Of a stretch of 64,000 bases of DNA, positions 16,887 to 26,277 are shown in pieces. Source of the stretch: a bacterium HR19 (GTDB lineage Bacteria; Calescibacteriota; Calescibacteriia; Calescibacteriales; Calescibacteriaceae); assembly GCA_002898315.1 (NCBI GenBank), contig BEHV01000006.1, positions 1 through 64,000 on the forward strand. Direction: 5' to 3'. A program made the position numbers and the translations under genes. A model generated the notes under the pieces. The model saw nothing but the letters and a program-made list of their open reading frames with translations. It made no database searches and had not been told where the DNA came from. Numbering within the stretch: position 1 is the stretch's first letter; each line of letters opens with the position of its first letter.

Positions 16887-18878
16887 ATGAAAAACAAAGA
16901 GTTCGGAAGGAAAAGTAAAATCTTCTTACTCATATTTTCAATATTTCTCATATCTTTACACTGCAAAAAGCAGGAGGAGAGTGTCAAAGATATAATAGAA
17001 AAAGGAAAAGCGCTTTTGGGAGAGGAGAGGTATTCAGAAGCGGGAGAGATGTTCATGAAAGCGATAAATAAGGAGCCGGAAAATCCAGAAGCGAGGTTCG
17101 GAATGGCTCTTGTACAAACCGCAATATTTCTCAAAAACTTACAAGATACAGTTTTAGAATTAGGCAATACATTAGCTCAGCTCATCGGCGGTCTATCACC
17201 TCACATTACCCCAAAACAGGAAACAACTATAAACACCCTTCTTGACGATATATTTGAATCAAACATAATATCGGTCATTGACAAAATAAATGAAAACTTA
17301 AAATATGCTACTCAAAAAAAAGGTTGGACTTTCAAAATAGAAAAATTGACATGGAAATTGGAGTTCGGAGGGCAAGAGCTTTGGAAAATAGATATTTCAG
17401 GAGAATTTGACGAGGCAGATGCCGATTTACTATACTCCGCATTCAAAATACTTGACGCCCTCATAAAATTTCTACTTTCAATAGACCTTGACATAAAAAT
17501 AGATGATCTTTCAAGATTGTACTCTTTCATACAAAACTTCGGAGGTGTAAATCAGATAGCTCAAGACCCATCATCTGTAGTACTCAGAATAATTCCGTTT
17601 TTACTCAACCAGCGAGAAAATCTTCTCGGAGTGAGAAGAGATGACAAAGGAGCAAAGTACTGGAAAAACGATATATCACAAGATATAATAGATGCGATGA
17701 TTTCACTACAAAACGGCTACGATTCTCTACTATCTGAAACAGATGATCAAGCAGATGATATAATAATACCGGTAGAAAAAGGAGAAGGAGTGATCAAAAA
17801 AATCGCCTTCCCAACAAGTTCTTCGTTTTTCGCCGATCAAACTGTATCTTCTGATTTTAAAAGAAGTTTAGCTACAATTGACCTTCCCCAGAATCTGAAA
17901 GGAACCTTTGAGAAAATAAAAGGTAGCTTTGAAGGAAGCGCAAGAGTGAGATGGAAAGAAATTCTTGATACCTTCCTCACTTTTGCGATAGCTTTTGTAA
18001 AGACAGGAATATTTGATACACTGATAACAAGTTTGATAAAGTCGTTCGGAACTTCGGGATTGCCAGAAGGAATATTATCAAATCTTTCACAATTTATAAA
18101 TCCCACCTTTATCTCAAGCATCATAGTAGGCATAATTCCAGATGAAATAGAATTTGACTTTCACGCTTTCTTCTCATCAGATAAAGGTTTGAGAGGAATA
18201 CTACCTGCGTGGACAGATGACAACGCGTTCATTCTTGAATGGGAATGTGTATCTTCTAATCCTTCAATATCTCCGCTTGCGAAAAGCAATATATTAACAT
18301 CATTTTTCTGTAAAATGCCGAAGGATTCATACTGCTTTGAAAGCTCTGCAAAAGGAAACTGTGATATAAGATTGACTATATGCGAAGAATCACTCATAAG
18401 TGAAAAAGAATTCAACTGTATATCTTACTGCCCCACAAATGACTCAAATTGCAACAAACTAAATCAGAAAAGCGAGAAGATCTGCTTGGTTCAAGATAGC
18501 GCAACAGGCGAATGCAAGCTATACTGCACAGAATCAAGAATCAATAAAAGCATCTCGGGAGATGAATCTAAAATATGTGTATCAGAGTTTTTCTACGAAG
18601 ATAAAGAGCATTTTTATCAAAATTACAAACCCGGATTGAACTCAACCCTGCCGGAAAAAATAGATAAAGATTCAATATCGGGAATACTACCTTATATTGG
18701 CTTTCAATCTCCCGACTTTTATGGTATGCTGTACCTTAACTCAAACTATCTCAAAAGCATATCAGATAAGGTCCAAGGGCAGGGGTTCAAAAGACCAAAC
18801 CAGTTTGAAACAAACCTCTTTTTACAGAAAATAGGAGACAATTTAAAAAGAATTTTATCTCAGTTTGGGTTCATCTGA
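16887..18878 (+). CDS. Large lipoprotein with N-terminal TPR-like repeats, unknown function
   Basis: The 663-residue protein starts with a signal peptide ending SLHC (relaxed lipobox), followed by a TPR-like pair (GKALLGEERYSEAGEMFMKAINKEPENPEARFGMALV). The long middle region is mainly helical. About residues 470-570 hold many Cys residues (for example FFCKMPKDSYCFES, NCDIRLTICEES), probably disulfide-bonded outside the cytoplasm. I do not recognise the family beyond the TPR. Similar large TPR lipoproteins are frequent in Myxococcota-like diderms. It converges on lspA with 16 nt between stops. Confidence 0.7.
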   Translation: MKNKEFGRKSKIFLLIFSIFLISLHCKKQEESVKDIIEKGKALLGEERYSEAGEMFMKAINKEPENPEARFGMALVQTAIFLKNLQDTVLELGNTLAQLIGGLSPHITPKQETTINTLLDDIFESNIISVIDKINENLKYATQKKGWTFKIEKLTWKLEFGGQELWKIDISGEFDEADADLLYSAFKILDALIKFLLSIDLDIKIDDLSRLYSFIQNFGGVNQIAQDPSSVVLRIIPFLLNQRENLLGVRRDDKGAKYWKNDISQDIIDAMISLQNGYDSLLSETDDQADDIIIPVEKGEGVIKKIAFPTSSSFFADQTVSSDFKRSLATIDLPQNLKGTFEKIKGSFEGSARVRWKEILDTFLTFAIAFVKTGIFDTLITSLIKSFGTSGLPEGILSNLSQFINPTFISSIIVGIIPDEIEFDFHAFFSSDKGLRGILPAWTDDNAFILEWECVSSNPSISPLAKSNILTSFFCKMPKDSYCFESSAKGNCDIRLTICEESLISEKEFNCISYCPTNDSNCNKLNQKSEKICLVQDSATGECKLYCTESRINKSISGDESKICVSEFFYEDKEHFYQNYKPGLNSTLPEKIDKDSISGILPYIGFQSPDFYGMLYLNSNYLKSISDKVQGQGFKRPNQFETNLFLQKIGDNLKRILSQFGFI

Positions 18879-18894
18879 TGTCAGACCTACTCGG

Positions 18895-19362
18895 CTATTT
18901 TCTTCTTATACCGCTTAACATTATAATTATCATTCCTATGGTTATAGTTGAATCTGCAACATTGAACGCAGGCCAGTGATAATTTCGTATGTGAAAGTCA
19001 AGAAAATCCACAACATATCCCTTCGTGAGCCGTTCAAAAATGTTTCCAAAAGCTCCCCCTATCATAGCCCCGATAACATAAAAAGAAATCCCGGAAAAGT
19101 ATCTTGAAAAATAAAGCAGAAAGAACATGACAAGAACAGAAAAGATGTTCAAGATGTTCCGGAAAATGTTATTTTCTATGTCTGAAAAGAGACCAAAAAC
19201 CACGCCTCTGTTTCTGAAATGGACTATGTTGAAAAAACTCGTTATCTTTATCTCAGAAAGATAAGGCAAATTTTTCTCTATAAGCCACTTTGAAACCAAG
19301 TCAAGAGAGAATACAAAAAGAGCTACACCTGAAAAAAGAATCCATCTTTCAGCTTGCTTCAC
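18895..19362 (-). CDS. lspA: Lipoprotein signal peptidase (signal peptidase II)
   Basis: The 155-residue protein has four membrane helices and the two catalytic aspartates: D119 in GYVVDFLDFH and D137 in FNVADSTI. Other motifs are DLVSKW near residues 21-26 and NRGVVFGLF (51-59, usual form NxGAAFG). It cleaves diacylated prolipoproteins before the conserved Cys, consistent with the several lipoproteins in this window. Its start overlaps the end of the upstream 137-residue gene by 14 nt, so translation is probably coupled. Confidence 0.96.
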   Translation of the reverse strand: MKQAERWILFSGVALFVFSLDLVSKWLIEKNLPYLSEIKITSFFNIVHFRNRGVVFGLFSDIENNIFRNILNIFSVLVMFFLLYFSRYFSGISFYVIGAMIGGAFGNIFERLTKGYVVDFLDFHIRNYHWPAFNVADSTITIGMIIIMLSGIRRK

Positions 19363-19762
19363 CTTGCTTCCTTTCAGAAAGAGTATATTTACTTGAAAAT
19401 TGCTCTATTAGTTTTTCAAGTTCTTTCATCACCATATTTTCAAATGATGATTCAGGATAGTATGATGTTATACTCTGCATAAGACGTGTTACAGAATTGA
19501 CAAGCCCTACAATATGTTCTTTCACAACTTCTTTGTAATAATTTACCTGAGCTTTATCGCGCCCGGGAATATCTAACCCTTCGGCTAAATTGCATATCTC
19601 AACTACAATGTGGGACCTTATTATAGAGTTGAGGAATTTGAGAACGACCTCAACACATTCAGGAAAATTTTGAGGATTAACTCTCATCGGAAGATTCACC
19701 ATCTCCATCCTATTTTTTTCCATCATGTCTTTTATATAATTTACGGTTTTATCAAATTTCAC
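19349..19762 (-). CDS. Conserved-looking helical protein, unknown function
   Basis: The 137-residue protein appears fully helical and soluble, with acidic and basic heptad-like stretches and no signal peptide. The start is GTG at 19762; GGAGG lies about 11 nt upstream, supporting translation. It overlaps lspA by 14 nt and is thus in one unit with it. It is divergent from the cyclic-nucleotide-binding gene. I do not recognise a family. Confidence 0.6.
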   Translation of the reverse strand: MKFDKTVNYIKDMMEKNRMEMVNLPMRVNPQNFPECVEVVLKFLNSIIRSHIVVEICNLAEGLDIPGRDKAQVNYYKEVVKEHIVGLVNSVTRLMQSITSYYPESSFENMVMKELEKLIEQFSSKYTLSERKQGEAS

Positions 19763-19892
19763 CTTTAAAAAAACCTCCTTATAAAGAATTATAAAACAAA
19801 ATCTGAAATATACACAAAAAATAAATTATAAAATTATTATCGCAAAAATAACATTTATTTTTTATTTATCTCCGCTACTTTTTCGTAAGAAT

Positions 19893-20420
19893 ATGGAGAT
19901 AATTGAAAGAACAGAAGAGATAAAGGAGAAGGTGAAAAATACAGGAATATTCAAGTACATTCCGGAAGAGGATTTTAAAGCGGTTGAGAAGTTCATAAAT
20001 ATAATAAGGTTCAGAAAAGGAGAAACGGTGATAAGTGAAGGAGAAATAACAGGTGGAATGTTTATGGTTATGAAGGGGAAAGTAGAAGTCATAAAAAATA
20101 ATGTAAAGATAGCTGAGCTTGAAGAAGGAGAGATATTCGGTGAAAGCGACATACTTTTGAACAGAAACGCTTCCGCAACAATAAAATCTGCCGAAGATGA
20201 CACACAAATAATATACATAATAAGAGGTGGAATTGAAAACCTTGAAAAATCCAATCCATCATTCACAACAATCTTCTACAAAAACATAGCAAAAACAGCA
20301 CTCACACGACTTATAAACTTAGATAAAGAATATGTGAAAATAATGGAAAAATTCCAAGAAATGAAACAGAAAGAAGAACTTTCAAAACTCAGAGAAAAAA
20401 TCTTCAAATCCAAAGAGTAG
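19893..20420 (+). CDS. Cyclic nucleotide-binding domain protein
   Basis: The 175-residue protein is one cNMP-binding domain: IFKYIPEEDFKAVEKFI, FRKGETVISEGEITGGMFMVMKGKVEVI, LEEGEIFGESDILLNRNASATIKS (the phosphate-binding cassette, normally GE.ALL...R.A). The cassette has Asn where the phosphate-binding Arg is common, so ligand binding is uncertain. A helical C-terminal tail replaces the helix-turn-helix of CRP, so it is not a CRP-type transcription factor. It precedes lpxA by 64 nt on the same strand. Confidence 0.85.
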   Translation: MEIIERTEEIKEKVKNTGIFKYIPEEDFKAVEKFINIIRFRKGETVISEGEITGGMFMVMKGKVEVIKNNVKIAELEEGEIFGESDILLNRNASATIKSAEDDTQIIYIIRGGIENLEKSNPSFTTIFYKNIAKTALTRLINLDKEYVKIMEKFQEMKQKEELSKLREKIFKSKE

Positions 20421-20484
20421 CAGTAAAAAAATCTGGTCAAAATGAAAGAAAATTTCCGAGAGCATAAAATAAACCAAAAATCAT

Positions 20485-21249
20485 ATGATAGACCGAAAAC
20501 CAAAAATTTCAACAACAAGTATAATAAGCAACGAAGCAGAAATAGGAGAAGAAACATTCATTGGAGAAGGTGTGATAATAGAAGGAAAAGTGAAAATAGG
20601 CAAAAAGAACAAAATCTATCACTACGCAGTGATAGGAACTCCCCCGCAACACATAGCATACAAAGAAGAAAAAACATCAGTAGAAATAGGAGATGAAAAC
20701 ATAATAAGAGAGTTCGTCACAATACACAGGGGGACAAAAGAAGGAGGAGTAACCAAAATAGGTTCAAAAAATTATATAATGGCATACGCACACATAGCTC
20801 ATGATTGTGAGATAGGCGATGGTTGCGTTCTGACGAGCTTTTCCGCACTCGCAGGACACACAAAAGTAGGAAACGGAGTGGTCTTCGGTGGATACTCCGG
20901 CTCACACCAATTCGTAAGAGTTGGAGATATGGTAATGGTGGGAGCTACAACTTTCCTCACACAAGATGTCCCGCCTTTTTTACTTGTGGTCGGAATAGAA
21001 CCACGCATAGCAGGAATAAACCTCGTAGGACTGAAAAGAGCAGGAGTACCATCAGATGAAATACAAAAGATAAAATCCGCACTGAAAATTTACCTTGACC
21101 TGAGGTTGAAAATTGAAGAGGTCAGAAAAGAAATTTTGAAAATAGATAGCAGGTCTCCTTACCTTATGAAATTTGCTGAATTCCTTGATGGTGAAAGCAA
21201 AAGAGGATTTCTGAGAAAATTTGAAAAAGACGAACTCTCAATAAGATGA
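20485..21249 (+). CDS. lpxA: UDP-N-acetylglucosamine O-acyltransferase
   Basis: The 254-residue protein is a left-handed beta-helix of hexapeptide repeats with the LpxA core AYAHIAHDCEIGDGC. His106 corresponds to the catalytic His125 of the E. coli enzyme. HRGT (81-84), GGYSGSHQFVRVG and a C-terminal helical domain are present, giving the normal length. It performs the first step of lipid A synthesis. In most genomes it lies with lpxD, fabZ and lpxB; none is here. No Shine-Dalgarno. It converges on leuS with 5 nt between stops. Confidence 0.93.
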   Translation: MIDRKPKISTTSIISNEAEIGEETFIGEGVIIEGKVKIGKKNKIYHYAVIGTPPQHIAYKEEKTSVEIGDENIIREFVTIHRGTKEGGVTKIGSKNYIMAYAHIAHDCEIGDGCVLTSFSALAGHTKVGNGVVFGGYSGSHQFVRVGDMVMVGATTFLTQDVPPFLLVVGIEPRIAGINLVGLKRAGVPSDEIQKIKSALKIYLDLRLKIEEVRKEILKIDSRSPYLMKFAEFLDGESKRGFLRKFEKDELSIR

Positions 21250-21254
21250 AAAAA

Positions 21255-23795
21255 TCAACTGACAATTATGTTTATTATCTTATCTTTGACAAAGATAACT
21301 TTTTTTATCTCCTTGCCTTCAATATACTTTGAAACCTTTGCGTCTGATTTTGCAATCTCAACAACTTCACTTTGGTTAGCTCCTCTTTTTACCTTTATCT
21401 CACCTCTTAACTTCCCATTCACCTGAACGGGAATAGTAATATATTCCTCCTCCAAGAACTTTTCAAGTCCATAAGTTATAGCCCATTTCTCTTCGGATAG
21501 GAGTTTGTGATCTTTTTTATTTTCTATTTCAGTTTTCAATATATGCCAGAGTTCTTCTGATATGTGAGGAGCAAAGAGAGAGAGAATTTTCAGAAAACCC
21601 GCTATCATCCCCATAACACAGAGAACATCTTTTCCCGATAGTGACAGCTTTTCCCTCTGTATATGTTCTTTGAAATCATTCAGAGAGTTTATAAACTCCA
21701 TAAGGCGAGCAAGAGATGTGTTGAACCCAAGTTCTCCCATATCTTTTTCAACAGACAAAACGCAGTAAGCGTAAGATTTCCTGAGCAGATCCACCCTACC
21801 GGAAACATCAAGAAAAACATTTTTTTCATCAACTTCAAAACTTCTATCTCCGTTTTTTCTGATAATATCAAAGATGGAGTTAAGGGTGTTCCAGACCCTG
21901 TTCAGGAACCTATAAATTCCCACAACACCTCTATCTGACCACTCAAGGTCTTTTTCAACAGGAGCTGCGAAAAGAATAAAGCATCTTGCTGTATCTGCTC
22001 CGTAGTTTGCAACAACATCGTCAGGGTCTACAACATTTCCTTTACTTTTTGACATCTTCGCTCCATCTTTTATGACCATGCCTTGGGTTACGAGTTTTTT
22101 GAACGGCTCCGAAATCTTTATATATCCTAAATCCCTGAGAACTTTTGTGAAAAATCTCGCATAAAGGAGATGCAAAACAGCGTGCTCAATTCCACCTATA
22201 TACATATCAACAGGCATATATCTTTCAACTAATCTCTCGTTGAAAGGATGAGATGAAAAATCAACCTTCTCAATATCTCCCGAAAGATAACCGAGAAAAT
22301 ACCAAGATGACTCAACGAATGTATCCATAGTATCTTTTTCTCTGCGAGCGGGATTACCACAGTATGGACAGTTTATTTTGCTCCACTCCTCCATATCATC
22401 CATTTTTGGAGGCAGGACAACCGGAAGGTTCTCAGGTTTTTCAGGAACAGTTCCACATTTTTCACAGTATATTATAGGTATGGGAGCGCCCCAGTATCTC
22501 TGACGGGAAATTCCCCAATCGCGTAATCTGTAGCTTACTGCAAAATCTCCGAAACCCTTTTGTTTTGCAAACTGAACTATTTTCTTCTTCGCTTCTTCTG
22601 AGTCAAGAGAAGAGAATTCGCCAGAATTTATGAGCTTACCTCTATCTGTAAAGGCGGACTTTGAAAAATCGTGCGTGCCATCGTAAGGCAATATCACTGG
22701 CTTTATCTTTATCTGGTATTTTTTTGCAAACTCAAAATCTCTTTCGTCGTGAGCGGGAACAGCCATTATAGCGCCCGTTCCGTAGTCAGGCAGAACATAG
22801 TTTGCTACCCAAATGGGTATCTTCTCCCCATTAAAAGGATTTACAGCATACCTTCCCGTGAAAACGCCACTAACTTCACTCCCTCTCTCCTCTTTTGACA
22901 TTCTCATAACTTTCTCACAGAAGGATTCAACTTCTCGCTTTCTTCCATCTACTGTCAGCTCCATTACTCTGTCGTTCTCGGGAGCAACTGCCATGAAAGT
23001 AACACCAAAGACGGTATCGGGTCTTGTTGTAAATATTTCAAGAGGAGTTTCAAGACCTTCAACAGGGAATCTGAACAAAGCTCCTTCTGACCTTCCTATC
23101 CAGTCCCTCTGCATTTTCTTGACTCTTTCAGGCCAGTCCAAGTTTTCAAGTTCTGAAAGAAGTTCATCTGCGTAATTTGTGATTTTGAGGAACCACCCCC
23201 ACATTTTCTTTTTTATTATAGGAGTCCCGCATCTCCAACAGCCACCAGCAATAACCTGTTCATTAGCAAGCACAGTATTACATCTCTCGCAGAAATTAAC
23301 AAAACCCTCTTTCCTGTAAGCTAACCCCCTTTCAAACATCTGTATGAAAAAGAGCTGTTCCCATCTGTAATACTGAGGAGAAGAGGTATCTATTTCTCTT
23401 TCCCAGTTGTAAGATATTCCGAGGCGTTTCAGTTGTTTTTTCATGTATGATATGTTTTCTTGTGTCCACTTAGCTGGATGGACTCCATGTTCAATAGCTG
23501 CATTTTCCGCCGGAAGCCCGAAAGCATCCCACCCTATCGGATGCAAAACATCGTACCCGAGCATTCTATAATAGCGAGCTACCGCATCTCCTATCGTGTA
23601 ATTCCTCACATGCCCCATATGTATTCTCCCCGAAGGATAAGGAAACATAACCAAAATATATTTTTTCTCTCCTTCTCCCTTTAGGCGGAATACATCTCTT
23701 ATTTCCCATTCCTTTTGCCACTTTTCTTCTATCTCAGAAGGGTTATAAGGTCTTCCGATAAATGAAGATGAGGATTCATTTTTCAATTCCTGCAT
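21255..23795 (-). CDS. leuS: Leucyl-tRNA synthetase
   Basis: The 846-residue protein has the class I signatures PYPSGRIHMGH (53-62) and KMSKSKGNV (near 578), the CP1 editing domain (for example IFTTRPDTVFGVTFMAVAPE and ALDEN-like MAVPAHDERD), zinc-type Cys pairs (CERCNTV..CWRCG; CEKCGTV..CPYCG) and a C-terminal domain ending with VNGKLRGEIKVKRG. Length and domain order are normal for bacterial LeuRS. A strong Shine-Dalgarno GGGAGGGAG lies 9 nt before the ATG. Confidence 0.98.
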   Translation of the reverse strand: MQELKNESSSSFIGRPYNPSEIEEKWQKEWEIRDVFRLKGEGEKKYILVMFPYPSGRIHMGHVRNYTIGDAVARYYRMLGYDVLHPIGWDAFGLPAENAAIEHGVHPAKWTQENISYMKKQLKRLGISYNWEREIDTSSPQYYRWEQLFFIQMFERGLAYRKEGFVNFCERCNTVLANEQVIAGGCWRCGTPIIKKKMWGWFLKITNYADELLSELENLDWPERVKKMQRDWIGRSEGALFRFPVEGLETPLEIFTTRPDTVFGVTFMAVAPENDRVMELTVDGRKREVESFCEKVMRMSKEERGSEVSGVFTGRYAVNPFNGEKIPIWVANYVLPDYGTGAIMAVPAHDERDFEFAKKYQIKIKPVILPYDGTHDFSKSAFTDRGKLINSGEFSSLDSEEAKKKIVQFAKQKGFGDFAVSYRLRDWGISRQRYWGAPIPIIYCEKCGTVPEKPENLPVVLPPKMDDMEEWSKINCPYCGNPARREKDTMDTFVESSWYFLGYLSGDIEKVDFSSHPFNERLVERYMPVDMYIGGIEHAVLHLLYARFFTKVLRDLGYIKISEPFKKLVTQGMVIKDGAKMSKSKGNVVDPDDVVANYGADTARCFILFAAPVEKDLEWSDRGVVGIYRFLNRVWNTLNSIFDIIRKNGDRSFEVDEKNVFLDVSGRVDLLRKSYAYCVLSVEKDMGELGFNTSLARLMEFINSLNDFKEHIQREKLSLSGKDVLCVMGMIAGFLKILSLFAPHISEELWHILKTEIENKKDHKLLSEEKWAITYGLEKFLEEEYITIPVQVNGKLRGEIKVKRGANQSEVVEIAKSDAKVSKYIEGKEIKKVIFVKDKIINIIVS

Positions 23796-23877
23796 ATAAA
23801 ATCTCCCTCCCTCACTATCTATTTTATTTTACTTAATAAATAGGTTCCTTATAAAATTTCAATCAAAAATTGCTGTC

Positions 23878-24585
23878 TTATATTTCAAAGACATTTATTT
23901 TGCCTTCGTAGAAAGCTCTGCCAACAATAGCTCCCCAAAAACCAAGGGATTTTAAAAAGAGAATGTCTTCGTCAGATGAAATCCCCCCAGATGCTATAAG
24001 TATTTTCCCGGAATCTTTGAAGAACTCCGAAATTTTTTTGAAATGCTCCTTCGGAACTCCTTCACCTGTTCCATCTCTGAAAACAGCCGTAAAAATAAAA
24101 CCCTTCACAGGCATAAAAATTAAATCATCAACATCAAATACAGTTCTCTTTACCTTCTCTTTCCAACCTCTTATGGAGATAAAGAAGTTTTCATCAAAGT
24201 CAAGAGCTAACATGATTTTATCTCCGAACTCACGAACTATTCTTTGAAACTCGCTTTTGTTCTCAAAAAGAAGTGTAGATATAACGACACCCCACGCACC
24301 AGAGCTTACAAGTTCTCTGACCTTATCAAAGCTCCTCACTCCTCCTCCAACCGTAGCCCTAACACCAAGAGCGAGTATCTCTTTTATAATGCTAATCTGA
24401 CCTTGGTTTCTCCCAAAAGCAGCACTTATATCTACTATGTGAAGGAACCTTGCTCCCTTTTCTATCCATAATCTGGCTACCTCAACAGGAGAAATATTCA
24501 AAGATAAAATCTCGCGTGATATATCTCCCTTAAAAAGCCGTACAACCTTTCCATCTCTTATATCCAGAGATGGTATGACGAACAT
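23878..24585 (-). CDS. hisA: ProFAR isomerase HisA
   Basis: The 235-residue TIM barrel begins MFVIPSLDIRDGKVVRL, with Asp8 as general base, and has D129 in LALDF as the second catalytic acid. The phosphate-binding motifs are VGGGVRS (79-85), FRDGTGEG and ASGGISS. It isomerises ProFAR to PRFAR in histidine synthesis. HisA and HisF are paralogues; the PSLDI...GKVVRL start favours HisA. A Shine-Dalgarno GGGGAG is 9 nt upstream. No other his gene is near. Confidence 0.88.
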   Translation of the reverse strand: MFVIPSLDIRDGKVVRLFKGDISREILSLNISPVEVARLWIEKGARFLHIVDISAAFGRNQGQISIIKEILALGVRATVGGGVRSFDKVRELVSSGAWGVVISTLLFENKSEFQRIVREFGDKIMLALDFDENFFISIRGWKEKVKRTVFDVDDLIFMPVKGFIFTAVFRDGTGEGVPKEHFKKISEFFKDSGKILIASGGISSDEDILFLKSLGFWGAIVGRAFYEGKINVFEI

Positions 24586-24629
24586 TTTGCTTTCTCCCCT
24601 CAGTTCTGCGAGATTTACTCGTAAAATAT

Positions 24630-26192
24630 TTAAACTTTTTTGACAAGCAAAGTCATTCCATCTCTTCCAACAACTTTCAGCTGGTCACCCTTTGCAATAT
24701 TTTTTTCTCCCTCAGCAACTTTGGCTTCCCATATTTCACCTGATATGAAGATTTTTCCTTTACCATCTTTGAAATCAGAAATCGCTTCTCCGATTTCCTC
24801 CATCAATCCCTCAAAGCCGACGGGTGATTTTTTGAACTGCGCTCTTATCCCCTTATATGCTACGAACACAAAAAAAGCAGCAGTGAATAAAGTAGTAGAT
24901 ATTATGACCCTATACGACGCACGCAAAAAAGGTTCAGGAGACCTAAAAAGCATAAGAGAACCAAGTATTATACTTGCTATCCCAGCAAGAGTGAGTAGCC
25001 CAGAAGATGCAACTTTGACCTCAAGCAAAAAGAGAATTATTCCAGTTATAATAAGCAGAATTCCAGCCCAGTTGACAGGAAGAGTTTGAAGAGAATAAAG
25101 TCCTAAAATAAGGCATATCGCTCCCGCAACTCCCGGGAAGATGGCTCCGGGATTTGCAAGCTCAAAGAATATCCCCCATATACCTATCATAAGAAGTATG
25201 TAAGCTATATTTGGGTCAGAAATGACTTTGAGGACTTTGTGCTTCAAGTTCGGTTCAAACCTTACAATCTCGTAGCTTGAAAGGTCAAGTGTGATCTCTC
25301 CAGCAGATGTCTTCACTTTTTTACCATTTATTTTTTTTATCAGCTCTTGAACGCTTTCGGCAACAAGGTCAACGACATTATTTTTCACTGCCTCCTCTGC
25401 TGTTAGAGTAGCTGCATCTCTGACAGCTTTTTCAAGCCAATTTGCATTTCTCCCGTGCCTTTCAGCAATAGACCTTATATAAGCGACAGCATCGTTTTCT
25501 ATTTTTTTCCTCAGCTTTTCATCAATTTCTCTTCCTCCCATCATAACAGGAGATGCCGCACCTATTGAGGTTCCGGGAGCCATAGCGGCAATATGAGCAG
25601 AAACTGTTATGAATGTTCCAGCAGATGCAGCCCGAGCCCCAATAGGCCAGACAAAAACACAAACAGGAACATAAGACGACTCTATCGCCTGAATTATCTT
25701 TCTCATTGATAAATCAAGCCCCCCCGGAGTATCAAGAAGAATAACGATGAGTTTTGCTCCCTTTTCTTGTGATTCTTTTATGCCTTCTATTATAAAGTCA
25801 GCAACAGGTGGGCTTATTGCTCCTTCAACTTCAAGAACAAAAACCTTTGAAGAAGACATCTCAGAACGAGAAACTTTCTTTCCACCAGGTTCTACACCCT
25901 TTTCAGCTTCTTCAGATGAATAATCTTCGGAATGAGTTTTTTCTTCTTCTTTAAAATTCTTCTCCTCTCTCTTTTCTTTCAATTTTGACTCTTTATCTTT
26001 AACTTGCTTATCTTTTTGCTTAACCTCCCCTTCATCTCTTCCGAGAATATCTTTTATAAGCTTGTCTATAAGGGGTTTTTCATCTTGAAGGAGAACCGGA
26101 GAATTTCCCAAAAACTCAACACCCATGAGGAACTCAAAAGCAAAAATTAAAGATAAAGGCAACAGCACAGTGAGAAATTTATATCCCATCAT
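24630..26192 (-). CDS. NfeD-family membrane-bound ClpP-class serine protease
   Basis: From ATG 26192 the protein is 520 residues: signal/TM, a very charged Lys/Glu linker, a ClpP-like protease domain (VFVLEVEGAISPPVADFI, LDTPGGLD, catalytic Ser in ARAASAGTFI), four to five membrane helices, then a soluble NfeD OB domain (GEIWEAKVAEGEKNIAKGDQLKV). Such long NfeD proteins cleave membrane or stomatin-like substrates; no stomatin gene is adjacent. An upstream in-frame ATG at 26306 would overlap the next gene and break the signal peptide, so the later start (preceded by CTATAATG) is preferred. Confidence 0.88.
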   Translation of the reverse strand: MMGYKFLTVLLPLSLIFAFEFLMGVEFLGNSPVLLQDEKPLIDKLIKDILGRDEGEVKQKDKQVKDKESKLKEKREEKNFKEEEKTHSEDYSSEEAEKGVEPGGKKVSRSEMSSSKVFVLEVEGAISPPVADFIIEGIKESQEKGAKLIVILLDTPGGLDLSMRKIIQAIESSYVPVCVFVWPIGARAASAGTFITVSAHIAAMAPGTSIGAASPVMMGGREIDEKLRKKIENDAVAYIRSIAERHGRNANWLEKAVRDAATLTAEEAVKNNVVDLVAESVQELIKKINGKKVKTSAGEITLDLSSYEIVRFEPNLKHKVLKVISDPNIAYILLMIGIWGIFFELANPGAIFPGVAGAICLILGLYSLQTLPVNWAGILLIITGIILFLLEVKVASSGLLTLAGIASIILGSLMLFRSPEPFLRASYRVIISTTLFTAAFFVFVAYKGIRAQFKKSPVGFEGLMEEIGEAISDFKDGKGKIFISGEIWEAKVAEGEKNIAKGDQLKVVGRDGMTLLVKKV

Positions 26193-26277
26193 TATAGAAA
26201 ATTTAAGCAAACACCAAAAAAACTTTGATATTTTCCTCTTATTTCCATTTAAAGCGAAAGATAAAAAAATCTGAACT

